A stretch of 57,449 nt of DNA, taken from positions 1 through 57,449 of the forward strand of contig JAJZJD010000001.1 of the NCBI GenBank assembly GCA_021828445.1, given 5' to 3'. Within the stretch, counting starts at the first letter, position 1. Each line of letters begins with the position of its first letter. The position numbers and the translations under genes were made by a program. The notes below the pieces were generated by a model. The model had not been told where the DNA came from. It ran no database searches and saw nothing but the letters and a program-made list of their open reading frames with translations. Positions 8,765 to 18,300 of this stretch are shown here, piece after piece. The stretch is from a bacterium (GTDB taxonomy: Bacteria > SZUA-79 > Acidulodesulfobacterales > Acidulodesulfobacteraceae).

Positions 8765-9103
8765 ATGAAAAAAATAGAGGCTATTATTAAGCCGTTTAAA
8801 ATTGACGACGTTAAAGAAGCTTTAAACGGGATAGGAATTCACGGAATAACAGTTACGGAAGTTAAAGGTTTTGGAAGGCAGAAAGGACATACGGAACTTT
8901 ACAGAGGAGCGGAATACCGCGTAGATTTCGTTCCAAAAGCCAAAATGGAAATAGTCGCTTCCGACGACCAGATTTCGAGCATCGTAGAAACGATAGAAAA
9001 AAGCGCAAAAACGGGCAATATCGGCGACGGAAAGATATTTATATCGCCCGTAGAAGAAGTCGTGCGTATTAGAACCGGAGAAAAAGGAGAATCCGCAATC
9101 TAA
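8765..9103 (+). CDS. glnK: nitrogen regulatory PII protein (GlnB/GlnK)
   Basis: The product is 112 residues from ATG 8765, the canonical PII length. It opens MKKIEAIIKPFKIDDV, has the T-loop GRQKGHTELYRGAEYRVDF with Tyr51 (the uridylylation site used by GlnD), and the C-terminal signatures TGNIGDGKIFI and RIRTGE. An upstream GTG at 8753 overlaps the ribosome site GGAGGTG, so ATG 8765 is chosen. PII trimers sense ATP/ADP and 2-oxoglutarate. Next to amtB this copy most likely blocks the transporter when nitrogen is plentiful, hence the glnK symbol; sequence alone does not separate GlnK from GlnB. Confidence 0.96.
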   Translation: MKKIEAIIKPFKIDDVKEALNGIGIHGITVTEVKGFGRQKGHTELYRGAEYRVDFVPKAKMEIVASDDQISSIVETIEKSAKTGNIGDGKIFISPVEEVVRIRTGEKGESAI

Positions 9104-9236
9104 TCAATGTCGCCGTAAAATGTAAAATGATTAAATTTTTAGCATATCTATATCAATATAGATAATGAATATAGATAATGCGCAGTATTTTAAAAACAGT
9201 ATATTAAAAATAAATATTAAGGAGGAATGGGAAATT

Positions 9237-10595
9237 ATGAATCTCATTAAAAAATTAAAAAATTTTAAAATACCTTTGATATACGGCTGGTCTTTATTAG
9301 GCGGACTAATGCTGGTAATGTTTTCCTGGGTAAGCCCCGTATTTGCGGCTGCCTCGAAGATTCCTGCGTTTAACAGCGGAGATATAGCCTGGGTGCTTGC
9401 CTCGTCCGCATTGGTTTTAATAATGACGCCGGGACTTGGTTTTTATTACGGCGGCATGGTAAGAAGAAAAAACGTTTTAAATACGATTTCGCTTAGTTTT
9501 ATCGCTATTTGCACGGTAAGCATTATATGGATTCTATGGGGATATTCATTGGCATTCGGCCCCGATTCTTTTGGGGGAATAATAGGCAGTCTTAAATATA
9601 TAGGCTTATTTGCGATGAAGGAAACGCAGCATTCAAGATACGACGGCAAGATTCCTTCTTATATTTACGTTATGTTTCAGTTGATGTTTGCAATTATAAC
9701 CGTCGCTCTTGTCAGCGGTTCATTAGTTGAAAGAATTAAATTTTCTTCTTGGGTAATATTTACCATAGTATGGCTTACGGTTGTTTATGCTCCGGTTGCT
9801 CAAGCTGTATGGGGTATCGGAGGGTTGTTTAATAAAATGGGAGCGCTCGATTTTGCCGGCGGAACGGTAGTCCATATTAATTCCGGCGTCGCGGGTCTTG
9901 CAGGGGCATTAGTCCTTGGAAAAAGAAAAGGCTATATGAAAGAAAATATAGTTCAGCCCAATCAGTTAGGTTATACAATACTGGGAGGCGCTCTTTTATG
10001 GTTCGGATGGTTCGGATTTAACGCGGGAAGCGCCTTAGAGGCAAATCCTTTAGCAACGTCGGCATTTTTGGTGACAAATACCGCTACGGCAGCCGCCGCT
10101 ATAGGCTGGATGATAGCCGAATGGATCAGAAGCGGAAAACCGACGACTCTCGGTATGGTTTCCGGCGCCGTTGCCGGACTTGTAGCTATAACTCCCGCAT
10201 CGGGTTTCGTAAATCCGATAGATTCTATTATTATAGGTTTCGTAGCAGGGGTAATTTGTTATTCTATGGTAGTTTTCGTTAAACCGAAATTAGGCTACGA
10301 CGATGCACTCGATGCCTTTAACGTTCATGCGATAGGCGGTGCATGGGGAGCACTTGCAACCGGTTTGTTTGCCGACCCGCTGATTAATTCGGCAGGAAGA
10401 GGTTTGTTTTACGGCAATCCAGGTCAAATGTGGATTCAGCTGTTGACCGTAGTTTGCGTTGCGGCGTATTCGTTTACGATGAGTTATATAATCTTTAAAG
10501 TAATAGACAAAGTTATGGGCCTTCGCGTCGATAAAGAAACCGAGGCAATGGGTTTGGATATTACGCAGCATGACGAAGCGGGTTATAATTTCTAA
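9237..10595 (+). CDS. amtB: ammonium transporter
   Basis: The product is 452 residues from ATG 9237, chosen because AAGGAGGA at 9219-9226 is the ribosome site; an earlier in-frame ATG at 9165 would add an unconserved leader. The first 35 residues look like a cleaved signal peptide ending VFAAA, as in many Amt proteins. About 11 membrane segments follow, with the two pore histidines in TVVHINSGVAG and FNVHAIGGAWG and the motif GLGFYYGGMVRRKN. It is an inner-membrane NH4+/NH3 channel working with GlnK, encoded 133 bp upstream. It is followed by a strong terminator (10606-10639). Confidence 0.96.
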   Translation: MNLIKKLKNFKIPLIYGWSLLGGLMLVMFSWVSPVFAAASKIPAFNSGDIAWVLASSALVLIMTPGLGFYYGGMVRRKNVLNTISLSFIAICTVSIIWILWGYSLAFGPDSFGGIIGSLKYIGLFAMKETQHSRYDGKIPSYIYVMFQLMFAIITVALVSGSLVERIKFSSWVIFTIVWLTVVYAPVAQAVWGIGGLFNKMGALDFAGGTVVHINSGVAGLAGALVLGKRKGYMKENIVQPNQLGYTILGGALLWFGWFGFNAGSALEANPLATSAFLVTNTATAAAAIGWMIAEWIRSGKPTTLGMVSGAVAGLVAITPASGFVNPIDSIIIGFVAGVICYSMVVFVKPKLGYDDALDAFNVHAIGGAWGALATGLFADPLINSAGRGLFYGNPGQMWIQLLTVVCVAAYSFTMSYIIFKVIDKVMGLRVDKETEAMGLDITQHDEAGYNF

Positions 10596-10605
10596 TTATT
10601 AATAT

Positions 10606-10639
10606 AAAAACGGGACGAATTTAAATTCGTCCCGTTTTT
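10606..10639 (+). terminator. Rho-independent terminator after amtB
   Basis: A perfect inverted repeat, AAAAACGGGACGAATTT against AAATTCGTCCCGTTTTT, ends in a T run. The A run on the other side means it can also terminate the converging pilB transcript, so it is probably bidirectional. Confidence 0.92.
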
Positions 10640-10676
10640 ATATATTTAATGTTTTTAAGTTTTTCCTTTCTATACT

Positions 10677-12470
10677 TCATACTTCCCTTTTATTGCTTTT
10701 AATATACGGCAATATTTCTTCCAAAGAAGTAACGCCGCTTAAAAATTTTTCTTTTGCAGAATCCGAAAGAGTTTTCATGCCGTTTTTTATTGCCGACTTT
10801 TCTATTTCGGATTCCGCCGCATTACCGTTTATCAGCTCTCTTATTTCATCGTTTATTTCAAGCATTTCGTATATCGGTATTCTGCCTTTATATCCGGTAT
10901 TATTGCATGTCGGACATCCTTTTGCTTTAGCTTTATAAAGTTTAAAATAATTATTTTTATTTTGCCGGTAATTATCGCTATCGGTGTATGCGGCGGATAT
11001 TCCGAGTTTTTTTACGGCAGATTCGTCAAGTTCTTCTTTGCATTCTAAACAGAGTTTTCTTATAAGCCTTTGCGCTATAATAAGGTTTAAACTCGATGAA
11101 ATTAAAAAAGGTTCGATATTCATATTAATTAATCTTGTTACGGTAGCCGAAGCATTGTTCGTATGAATAGTCGAAAGAACCAGATGCCCCGTCAGTGCAG
11201 CCTGAATGGCTATAGAAGACGTTTCGTAATCCCTGATTTCCCCTACCATAATTATATCAGGATCCTGTCTTAAGAAAGATCTGAGAACCTCGGCAAAATT
11301 TAAAGTTGCGCCGGTCTTAGAATTTTTAAGCGTTTCGTCTATCTGTATCTGATTTATCCCTGAAAAATCATATTCTATCGGATCTTCCGCCGTCGATATA
11401 TTTATAGATTCGTTTTTATTTAGTTCGCTTAATATGGAATAAAGCGTCGTAGTTTTTCCGGAACCGGTAGGACCGGTAACGAGTATCATGCCGAAAGGCT
11501 TATTTATTGCAGATTTTAGTATGTTTAAATGAGCCGGAGAAAACCCCACCCTGTTTATATCGAAAATCAGAGACGATTTATTCAATATCCTCATGACTAT
11601 TTTTTCGCCGAAAAGTGTCGGCGCCAAGGATACTCTTAAATCAATTTCTTGTCCGGAAACCGATGTAGAAATTCTTCCGTCCTGAGGAAATCGTTTTTCC
11701 GATATATCTAAATTAGGCTCGCACTTTATTTTTATCACGGATACTATATTCGATTTTGCGGTTGAAGAAATATTGGCATATCCGATAAGTTTCCCGTCTA
11801 TCCTGAATCTTATCCTTGAAAACTTTCTATAATTTTCTATATGTATATCGCTTGCTCCGCGTTCTACGGCATCGCTTATAACTTTATTTATGAATTTTTC
11901 TACCGCGCTTTCGCTGATTTTATCTTTTGTTATGTCGCTTATTTCGCTGTCTTCCGCAATCGTTTGCGCTGAATTTTCATCGTTTTTAAATTTGTCGAGC
12001 AGGAAAGAAGCGTTGTAGTATTTAGACATTGCGTTTATTATCTGCGAATAAGAGGATATCGAATATAATGCCGGAAATCCGGTAATAAATCCTATATCGT
12101 CGGCAACGTCCATTCTTGACGGATCGTATGCAGCTAAATAAAGGTTTCCGTTTTCTATTTTATAAGGTATAACGCGGCATTTTAAAGCTTTATCGGGCGG
12201 AATTATGTTGATAACATTTTTTGGAATATCTACGGCGTTTATATCGACGTATTCTATTTTATAAAATTTAGATAAAAAATCTACAAGTTCGTTTTCTTTT
12301 ATTTTGTTTTCGTCTATAAGAATTTTTAGAAAAGATTTGACAGGTAAATTCTCTTTTTTTAAAGCCGATTCTAAATCCGCTTTTTCTATTAAACCGTTAG
12401 ATACTAAAATTTCTCCGAGTTTCTGCTCTCCGGTATTTTTTTTGGGATAACAGTTTAAATTTGTATCCAT
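10677..12470 (-). CDS. type IV pilus assembly / type II secretion ATPase (PilB/GspE)
   Basis: The 597-residue product has an N-terminal GspEII/MshEN domain (about 10-150) and a central ATPase. It has Walker A GPTGSGKTTT (about residue 331), the Asp box TAEDPIEYDFSGINQIQI, Walker B PDIIMVGEIRD and the His box LTGHLVLSTIHTN. A zinc finger follows: CLECKEE ... CPTCNNTGYKGR. These are signatures of PilB/GspE, the cytoplasmic hexameric motor that extends pilin or pseudopilin fibres. It stands alone here, with no pilC, pilT or secretin near by, so pilus and secretion roles cannot be separated. It converges with amtB across a shared terminator. Confidence 0.93.
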   Translation of the reverse strand: MDTNLNCYPKKNTGEQKLGEILVSNGLIEKADLESALKKENLPVKSFLKILIDENKIKENELVDFLSKFYKIEYVDINAVDIPKNVINIIPPDKALKCRVIPYKIENGNLYLAAYDPSRMDVADDIGFITGFPALYSISSYSQIINAMSKYYNASFLLDKFKNDENSAQTIAEDSEISDITKDKISESAVEKFINKVISDAVERGASDIHIENYRKFSRIRFRIDGKLIGYANISSTAKSNIVSVIKIKCEPNLDISEKRFPQDGRISTSVSGQEIDLRVSLAPTLFGEKIVMRILNKSSLIFDINRVGFSPAHLNILKSAINKPFGMILVTGPTGSGKTTTLYSILSELNKNESINISTAEDPIEYDFSGINQIQIDETLKNSKTGATLNFAEVLRSFLRQDPDIIMVGEIRDYETSSIAIQAALTGHLVLSTIHTNNASATVTRLINMNIEPFLISSSLNLIIAQRLIRKLCLECKEELDESAVKKLGISAAYTDSDNYRQNKNNYFKLYKAKAKGCPTCNNTGYKGRIPIYEMLEINDEIRELINGNAAESEIEKSAIKNGMKTLSDSAKEKFLSGVTSLEEILPYIKSNKREV

Positions 12471-12695
12471 TTTTATATCTTATATTATTTCGATATAATT
12501 AATAAATTTATAATATTTTAATCTTATATTATTAAAATTATAATATGCATTTAAATTAAAAAAAATTATATCATTTAAAAATATTATGGGCAACGTAATA
12601 ATTTAAACGCAATAATTAAATTGACATAAATTCTTTAAATTATATAATAATAAATAATAGTATAATTTGTTATATAAAAAATTAGGAGATACTTT

Positions 12696-14093
12696 ATGTC
12701 TAAACTGCTCGACGTAAAAATTATTCCGCATAGAAGTTACCTAATGGCAGATACACCGGATCAAAAACTTTTTATAGAGTTAAAGCTTCAGGCAAACCGG
12801 AAGACCGATTTTAAACCTAATTTATCTATAGCGTTTATAATAGATACTTCTGGGTCTATGAGGGAGATTGTTGCCGGTTCTCCGGTAAATACGGGGAAAA
12901 TGCAGACTATGGACGGCAGTACTTATAATATAGTAGCCGGAGGCGATTCTAAAATAGGAATTTTAATCGACGGACTGAAAAAATTTGTCGATTCGGCGAA
13001 ATTGAAAAATACCGACAGGGTAAGCCTTATTAAATTTGACGATAAAGCGGATGTTTTATTGCCTTTCGTTAATATAGAGAGTAAAAATAAGGATTTAATA
13101 TTGAATGCAATAGACAGTCTTATAAATTACAGCGGCGGCACGTCAATGGGCGCGGGAATGAAAGAGGCTTTAAATTTAATGTCTAAAGAAACCGGAAACA
13201 GAAAGATTATACTGCTCACCGACGGACAGACCTCCGACGAGGATTTGGTAAAAGAAATGTCGCTGGAACTGGCAAAATTAAATATACCGTTAATAGCCGT
13301 AGGAATCGGCGAAGACTGGAACGAAAATCTTATTTCTTTTATTACCGATAAAACGCAAGGCAAACCTTATTATGCTTCGGTTAACGGCGAAGACGATGCA
13401 TCGGGAATAATTATAAAACCGTCGGATATACCGGGCATTATGATAAAAGAATTAGAACATGCGGTTAATGAAACTCTATCCGGTGTATCTCTTGCGTTAA
13501 ATACGGTAAAAGACGTCGCTATAGACAGGATAACGAAAGTTTATCCAGAAGTTTCCGAGGTCGATATAAATATAAAACCTCATTTTCTCGGCAGTATAAA
13601 TCCCGAAGGAAACAGCGTTTTTATAATAGAATCTACTTTGCCTGAACGCAAACCCCTCAAATCCCGTCTTATGCAGCTAAGTTTAACTTACGATATGCCG
13701 GATGGAAATTACCGCGGAGAAAATCCTCCCGAAGACGTTATAGTCGAGTTTACTATGGACGAATCCAAGGCATCGGTTGTTAATAACGAAGTAATGCAGT
13801 GGGTTCAGCAAAGAAATGTAGGCAGTTTATTGGAAAAAGCAATAAAAGAAGCCGGCGAGGATCCTTCCAACGCCTCTAAAACTTTAGATATGGCAAAGCG
13901 TATGACAGTTAAGCTCGGCAATAGCGCTATGACGAAAATAATAGAGAGGGCGCAGGATGAAATAAAAGAAAATAAAACTATAAGCATCGGTACGTCGAAA
14001 ACTTTAAGGATAGGTTCAAAAACAAAAACAATAAAAATTAGTCCGGAAAGCGAACTTTCCGACGAGCAGATTAGAAAACTTGCCGGAATTTAA
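12696..14093 (+). CDS. von Willebrand factor A domain protein
   Basis: The 465-residue product has a vWA domain (residues about 42-240) with a complete MIDAS metal site: DTSGSM at 50-55, Thr in YSGGTSMGAG and Asp in LLTDGQTSDED. A beta-rich middle (250-370) and helical C-terminal tail follow. No signal peptide or membrane segment is seen, so it is probably cytosolic. It follows the ribosome site TAGGAG and starts a same-strand run with zinc-ribbon, FHA, PP2C and kinase genes. A vWA protein, PP2C phosphatase and kinase together recall the TerY-P triad described by Aravind and colleagues, but no ter genes are present. Its partner is unknown. Confidence 0.85.
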   Translation: MSKLLDVKIIPHRSYLMADTPDQKLFIELKLQANRKTDFKPNLSIAFIIDTSGSMREIVAGSPVNTGKMQTMDGSTYNIVAGGDSKIGILIDGLKKFVDSAKLKNTDRVSLIKFDDKADVLLPFVNIESKNKDLILNAIDSLINYSGGTSMGAGMKEALNLMSKETGNRKIILLTDGQTSDEDLVKEMSLELAKLNIPLIAVGIGEDWNENLISFITDKTQGKPYYASVNGEDDASGIIIKPSDIPGIMIKELEHAVNETLSGVSLALNTVKDVAIDRITKVYPEVSEVDINIKPHFLGSINPEGNSVFIIESTLPERKPLKSRLMQLSLTYDMPDGNYRGENPPEDVIVEFTMDESKASVVNNEVMQWVQQRNVGSLLEKAIKEAGEDPSNASKTLDMAKRMTVKLGNSAMTKIIERAQDEIKENKTISIGTSKTLRIGSKTKTIKISPESELSDEQIRKLAGI

Positions 14094-14160
14094 TTAATTA
14101 ACTTTAACCGTCTGAGCTTTAATTTTTATAAAAATCTAAGAATAATACCAGGAGGATGAA

Positions 14161-14361
14161 ATGAAAATATGTCCGGTATGTAAAAAAAAGTTTACGGACG
14201 ATAAGAAATTTTGTAATATAGACGGTTCCGAATTAATAGATTTTGAAATGCCGGAAGAAAATTTAAGCTTAAACAAACCTTCAATTAATAATATTGAAAG
14301 CTCAAATGAAAACCTATCCGGCGCCGCCGGTAATTTACCTGAAAATATAGAAAAACCGTAA
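14161..14361 (+). CDS. small zinc-ribbon protein
   Basis: The 66-residue product begins MKICPVCKKKFTDDKKFCNIDGSEL. The three visible Cys plus Asp/His-poor surroundings resemble a treble-clef zinc ribbon seen at the N-terminus of bacterial kinases and FHA proteins. The rest is Asn/Ser/Glu-rich and probably disordered. It has a good ribosome site (AGGAGG) and its TAA is directly followed by the ATG of the FHA gene, so the two are translated together. In related systems zinc ribbon and FHA occur in one polypeptide, so this pair may be a split version. Confidence 0.7.
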   Translation: MKICPVCKKKFTDDKKFCNIDGSELIDFEMPEENLSLNKPSINNIESSNENLSGAAGNLPENIEKP

Positions 14362-14715
14362 ATGATTGCGGATTTTAAACCTGCGCGTTTAACATTTAAA
14401 ATAGGCGGCAGTTTAACGGATAAATCTTTTGATTTAAAATCTGATTATTTGATTGCAGGCAGGTTCGATTCGTCTGCCGGTCCAATAGATATCGATTTGT
14501 CCGGATTTTCCGGAGACGAGCACATATCGAGGAAACATGCGAAATTTACTTTTGAAAACGGCAAATGGTTTGTTTCAGACGCAGGTTCCACAAACGGCGT
14601 TTTTGTAAAATCTGCTTCAGCTAACGAATTTTCGTCAAGAATTACCGGACCGGTCGAATTAAATAACGGGGACGAAGTATCGTTAGGCAATATGCTTTTT
14701 ATGTTTAACGTCTAA
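14362..14715 (+). CDS. FHA domain protein
   Basis: The 117-residue product is a single forkhead-associated domain: GRFDSSAG (about 33-40), the phospho-Thr binding core HISRKHAKFTF (about 54-64), and DAGSTNGVFV (about 73-82). FHA domains bind phosphothreonine peptides, so it is a likely reader of the kinase encoded at 16531. The gene starts on the base after the zinc-ribbon stop codon. No membrane segment is present. Confidence 0.9.
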   Translation: MIADFKPARLTFKIGGSLTDKSFDLKSDYLIAGRFDSSAGPIDIDLSGFSGDEHISRKHAKFTFENGKWFVSDAGSTNGVFVKSASANEFSSRITGPVELNNGDEVSLGNMLFMFNV

Positions 14716-14790
14716 ATAAATATATTAAATTATTTAACGTCTATTTATACATATTATTATATATATAACGCATAAACCGGCAGTGATTTA

Positions 14791-16419
14791 ATGCATAAAG
14801 AAAAACTTGAAGAAAAAATATATTCGGAACCTTCCGAAACGCAGCTTTTAAAAGAAGGCGATATAATAAACGCCGGCGGCATTGAATTAAAAATCGAAGG
14901 TCCTTTTATACAAGGATGGCATTCGGCTAAAAATAATGCGGGAGAACCGGTTTTGTATTACAGGGGTAATTGCGGTTTATGGAAAGACGTTCTTGGATGT
15001 TCCGCCCTGCCCGATATTTTGCTTTGTACGGATAATGAAATAATAATTTCGGCGCATAACGAATATACAAAATACGAATTTAAAATTCCTTCTTCAAAAA
15101 AAGAAACCGGACTAATAGTAAAATATATTTCCGATTTAGCTGAAATTATCAAGTTTTTTAACGGACAGGGAATATCTGTGCTATATATCAATCCCGATTC
15201 TTTATATGTTTGCGGCGATAAAATTAAATTGAATATACTGCCCGATTTATCGGAAATCGGAAAAAAAATGTTTTCACCGAGAGATTTCGTCGCCCCTGAA
15301 GTTTTAATGCATGATATCGCAACCGGAAAAGAAGGAGTTTACGTACTGGGTCTTATTGCTTACAAGTTTTTAACGGGAGATAATATAAATACTTACAATA
15401 TCGATGTTTCAAATTATATTAACGATATAAAAATACCGGGTTTCCCCCAATTTTTATCCAGAACGCTTTCAAGGCGGGAAGAGAGATTTAATATCGATGA
15501 AGCAATAGGTTATTTAAAAAATATTAACGAAGAAAGAAAAGCGGCGGTAAGATTCGATATAGGAATATCTTCGTCCGTAGGCTTAAATCCGGATAGGCTT
15601 GTAGATGAAGATGCCTGCGGTTACTTTATCGAAAACAATATAAATTTTAGCGAAAAAAACGTCGTGCTAAAAGCATGCCTTGCGGATGGGATGGGCGGAA
15701 TGGCGGCTGGAGAATATGCAAGCAAGGCTGCCGTTAAAGGTTTTTTGAAAAATTCAGAAAACGGCGAAAATTTTTCTAAAGACCTTAACGATCTAGTAAT
15801 GGATTCGGCATGGCAGGCAAATAAAAGCGTATTCGACGAGCTTCGAGGAAAAGACGGCGGCTGTACTTTTATAGGCATTATTTTTAAAAACGAGACGTTT
15901 GCTTTGGCTCATGTCGGGGATTCAAGGGCTTATCTCTGGGTTAATTCGGAATCGGAAGATAAATTAAAAAGGCTGACAAAAGATCATTCTTATGTTTCGC
16001 TTATGGTATCAAGCGGCAATATGTCCGAAGAAGAAGCAAGAATAAGCCCGGACAGAAATAAAATTTTAAAATCCTTGGGAATAGTAAGGAACAGACAGAA
16101 CGAATATTTTGACGATTTACAAAAAACTATAGGAAAAAAAACGGAAGATTTAAATATAGGCGATATTATTCTAATAGTATGCGACGGGATATGGTCGGAG
16201 TTGGAAGAGATAGATATCATGAAGATTTTAAGCAATTCATCCTGCGGCATTGAATACTCTGAAGCTAAAGACGCGGAAGCAAAAGACGACGACTGCGCCG
16301 TTTGCGGCACTATAAATAAATTCGGCGCTCAATATATAGCCGATACGCTTGTTTCTTTCGCAATAGAAAAAGGGGCTCCCGATAATGCGACGGCTCTTGT
16401 TATTAAGCGTATTTCATAG
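14791..16419 (+). CDS. pseudokinase-PP2C phosphatase fusion
   Basis: The 542-residue product's C-terminal half (about 255-542) is a PP2C/PPM phosphatase. The metal-binding motifs are all visible: DEDACGYF, LADGMGGMAAGE, AHVGDSRAYLW, CDGIWSE and APDNATALVIK. The N-terminal half has a kinase-like layout, with FVAPEVL (APE motif) and VYVLGLIAYKFLTG (helix F). The catalytic loop HxD and the DFG motif are lost (ILPDLSEIG stands where DFG would be), so it reads as a pseudokinase. A reasonable role is to dephosphorylate targets of the kinase at 16531, with the pseudokinase half as sensor or adaptor. There is no clear ribosome site before ATG 14791. The fold call for the N-terminal half rests on motif order only. 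Confidence 0.8.
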   Translation: MHKEKLEEKIYSEPSETQLLKEGDIINAGGIELKIEGPFIQGWHSAKNNAGEPVLYYRGNCGLWKDVLGCSALPDILLCTDNEIIISAHNEYTKYEFKIPSSKKETGLIVKYISDLAEIIKFFNGQGISVLYINPDSLYVCGDKIKLNILPDLSEIGKKMFSPRDFVAPEVLMHDIATGKEGVYVLGLIAYKFLTGDNINTYNIDVSNYINDIKIPGFPQFLSRTLSRREERFNIDEAIGYLKNINEERKAAVRFDIGISSSVGLNPDRLVDEDACGYFIENNINFSEKNVVLKACLADGMGGMAAGEYASKAAVKGFLKNSENGENFSKDLNDLVMDSAWQANKSVFDELRGKDGGCTFIGIIFKNETFALAHVGDSRAYLWVNSESEDKLKRLTKDHSYVSLMVSSGNMSEEEARISPDRNKILKSLGIVRNRQNEYFDDLQKTIGKKTEDLNIGDIILIVCDGIWSELEEIDIMKILSNSSCGIEYSEAKDAEAKDDDCAVCGTINKFGAQYIADTLVSFAIEKGAPDNATALVIKRIS

Positions 16420-16530
16420 TTTCGTCTTAATGCTGCCGTTTCTTTTATATCTTTTTATATTATTAATTTAATCGGGTTACGATATTAAAATTAAGATAAA
16501 AAAACAAAATTAAAACAAAATTAATTTAAT

Positions 16531-18258
16531 ATGACGGATTGTCCTTATTGTTCCTCTCCTATACCTGATAATGCAGTAAAATGTCCGGTTTGCGGAGGAG
16601 ATATATCTGACGCTTTAGGAGAAAGCTCTTCCTGTACTCCGCTCGATAACGGGAGTATTGTTTTTTTAAAATATAAAATAGAAAAAGTCTTAGGGCAGGG
16701 CGGTTTCGGAATAACATATCTTGCTTATGACGAAAAGTTAGAAAGAAAAGTTGCGATAAAAGAATATTTTCCCGACGGTATTGCCGTCAGAACAGGAAGC
16801 AAAGTTACAATTCCGCCAACCCGCGACAACGAAGAAAATATAGAAAATTTTAAAAATGAAGCAAAATCTATAGCAAAATTAAAGAATCCATGGATAGTCG
16901 ATGTTTACGACGTAATCGAAGAAAACGGCACCGTTTATATCGTCATGGAATACATCGAAGGAACGCCCCTGTCCTCTCTTTTAGGGAAAATAAAAGAAAA
17001 TGAAGCCGTTAAATATATAAAACAGATTGTCAAAGCAGTAGGAATAATACATTCCGCCGGCATGCTGCATCAAGATATAAAGCCGGAAAATATTATATTA
17101 AAAAACGGCGAAGAAATTAAAATTATAGATTTTGGTTCTTCCAGAGTATTTACGGCGGATAAAACTAAAACTTACGAAAAAATTTTAACGCCGGGCTATG
17201 CTCCTTTAGAGCAATACGGAGGCAAAGGTAAAAGAGGCGAATATACCGATGTTTATGCAATATGCGCTACACTATACGCTCTTTTAAAAGGATTTCCTCC
17301 TCCGGAAGCTACCGAATTAGCCGGAGGAATAGGCATAGATTTTACGGGAATAAGCGTCGGATTAAAAGATATTTTGAATAAAGGACTAACGGTAAAAATA
17401 CCGGAAAGGATAAAAAATACGGAGGAATTGCTTAAACTTTTAGGCGAATTAGAAAAGCCCGAAGTTTTTGCCGCCGACGAAGGAAATATATCCGAAATTA
17501 AAAATTCGAGCGGTGCCTCCTCCGTCAAATTTAACCAAAGAGAAAATAAGCAGGCAATTACGTTCGGACGACCGGGCGATGCTATCGCCGGAAATATCGG
17601 AGCGGATAAAGCAGAAATACCAAATCCCCCCGGAGTTAAAAACAATATAAATTCAAATTCAAACTATAATTATAATTCGAAAAATACAATAAATTTAATT
17701 ATTGCCGCCGCCGCAATAATACTTCCCTTATTTCTTTTAATTGCGGCAGGTTATTTTTTTTATTTTAGAGATTTTTTCCTTAAAAAAAATATAACCGCCA
17801 ATTCCGGAAATGCGGCAGTTTCAAAAAAAACATTAAACTTAAAACCGTTCTCTAAAAATAATAACAAAAACATTAAAAACAAAAATATTAATAATACTCA
17901 TGTGCAGCAGCCTGCGTTAAATCAAAATACGGCCGCCCGCCATATTACATATCATCGCCGTTACCGCAAACCGGCATTCAGCCCTGCTCCCGCACCCCAA
18001 TTTCAGCCGCAATCCCATACTTCCGTATTTACCGGTCCGGGCTATGAAGATTTCAATATGTCGGGATGTTTTTACTGCCACGTTATATTCGGCAAAGGGA
18101 AACAGGGCGGTTACAGCCTTTCCCATATCGGTTCGCAGTTAAGTTATGCGCAGATAGAAAATCAGATTACGCATCCAAGTTCTTCTATGCCGCCTAACCC
18201 AAATATGCCTGCAGAAGAAGTCGCGCAGATTGCGGGCTGGTTAGAAAGTTTAAAATAA
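16531..18258 (+). CDS. membrane Ser/Thr protein kinase with C-terminal cytochrome c domain
   Basis: The 575-residue product has four parts. (1) A zinc ribbon at 4-21 (CPYC ... CPVC). (2) A protein kinase at 47-310 with GQGGFG loop, VAIK Lys77, catalytic HQDIKPEN (Asp182), DFG at 200-202 and PGYAPLEQY, so probably active. (3) A single membrane helix at about 388-412. (4) An Asn/Lys/Pro-rich stalk and a small C-terminal domain with the heme c motif CFYCH (513-517) and a possible axial Met in SSMPPNPNMP (553 or 559). Kinase in the cytoplasm and heme domain outside is the expected topology. The sequence supports the fusion as one continuous frame. Heme- or redox-sensing is inference. ResB/CcsA genes needed for heme attachment are 2-4 kb away. 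Confidence 0.9.
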   Translation: MTDCPYCSSPIPDNAVKCPVCGGDISDALGESSSCTPLDNGSIVFLKYKIEKVLGQGGFGITYLAYDEKLERKVAIKEYFPDGIAVRTGSKVTIPPTRDNEENIENFKNEAKSIAKLKNPWIVDVYDVIEENGTVYIVMEYIEGTPLSSLLGKIKENEAVKYIKQIVKAVGIIHSAGMLHQDIKPENIILKNGEEIKIIDFGSSRVFTADKTKTYEKILTPGYAPLEQYGGKGKRGEYTDVYAICATLYALLKGFPPPEATELAGGIGIDFTGISVGLKDILNKGLTVKIPERIKNTEELLKLLGELEKPEVFAADEGNISEIKNSSGASSVKFNQRENKQAITFGRPGDAIAGNIGADKAEIPNPPGVKNNINSNSNYNYNSKNTINLIIAAAAIILPLFLLIAAGYFFYFRDFFLKKNITANSGNAAVSKKTLNLKPFSKNNNKNIKNKNINNTHVQQPALNQNTAARHITYHRRYRKPAFSPAPAPQFQPQSHTSVFTGPGYEDFNMSGCFYCHVIFGKGKQGGYSLSHIGSQLSYAQIENQITHPSSSMPPNPNMPAEEVAQIAGWLESLK

Positions 18259-18300
18259 AACAATCAAACAAATTATAAATCTAAAATAAGGAGCTAAAAA

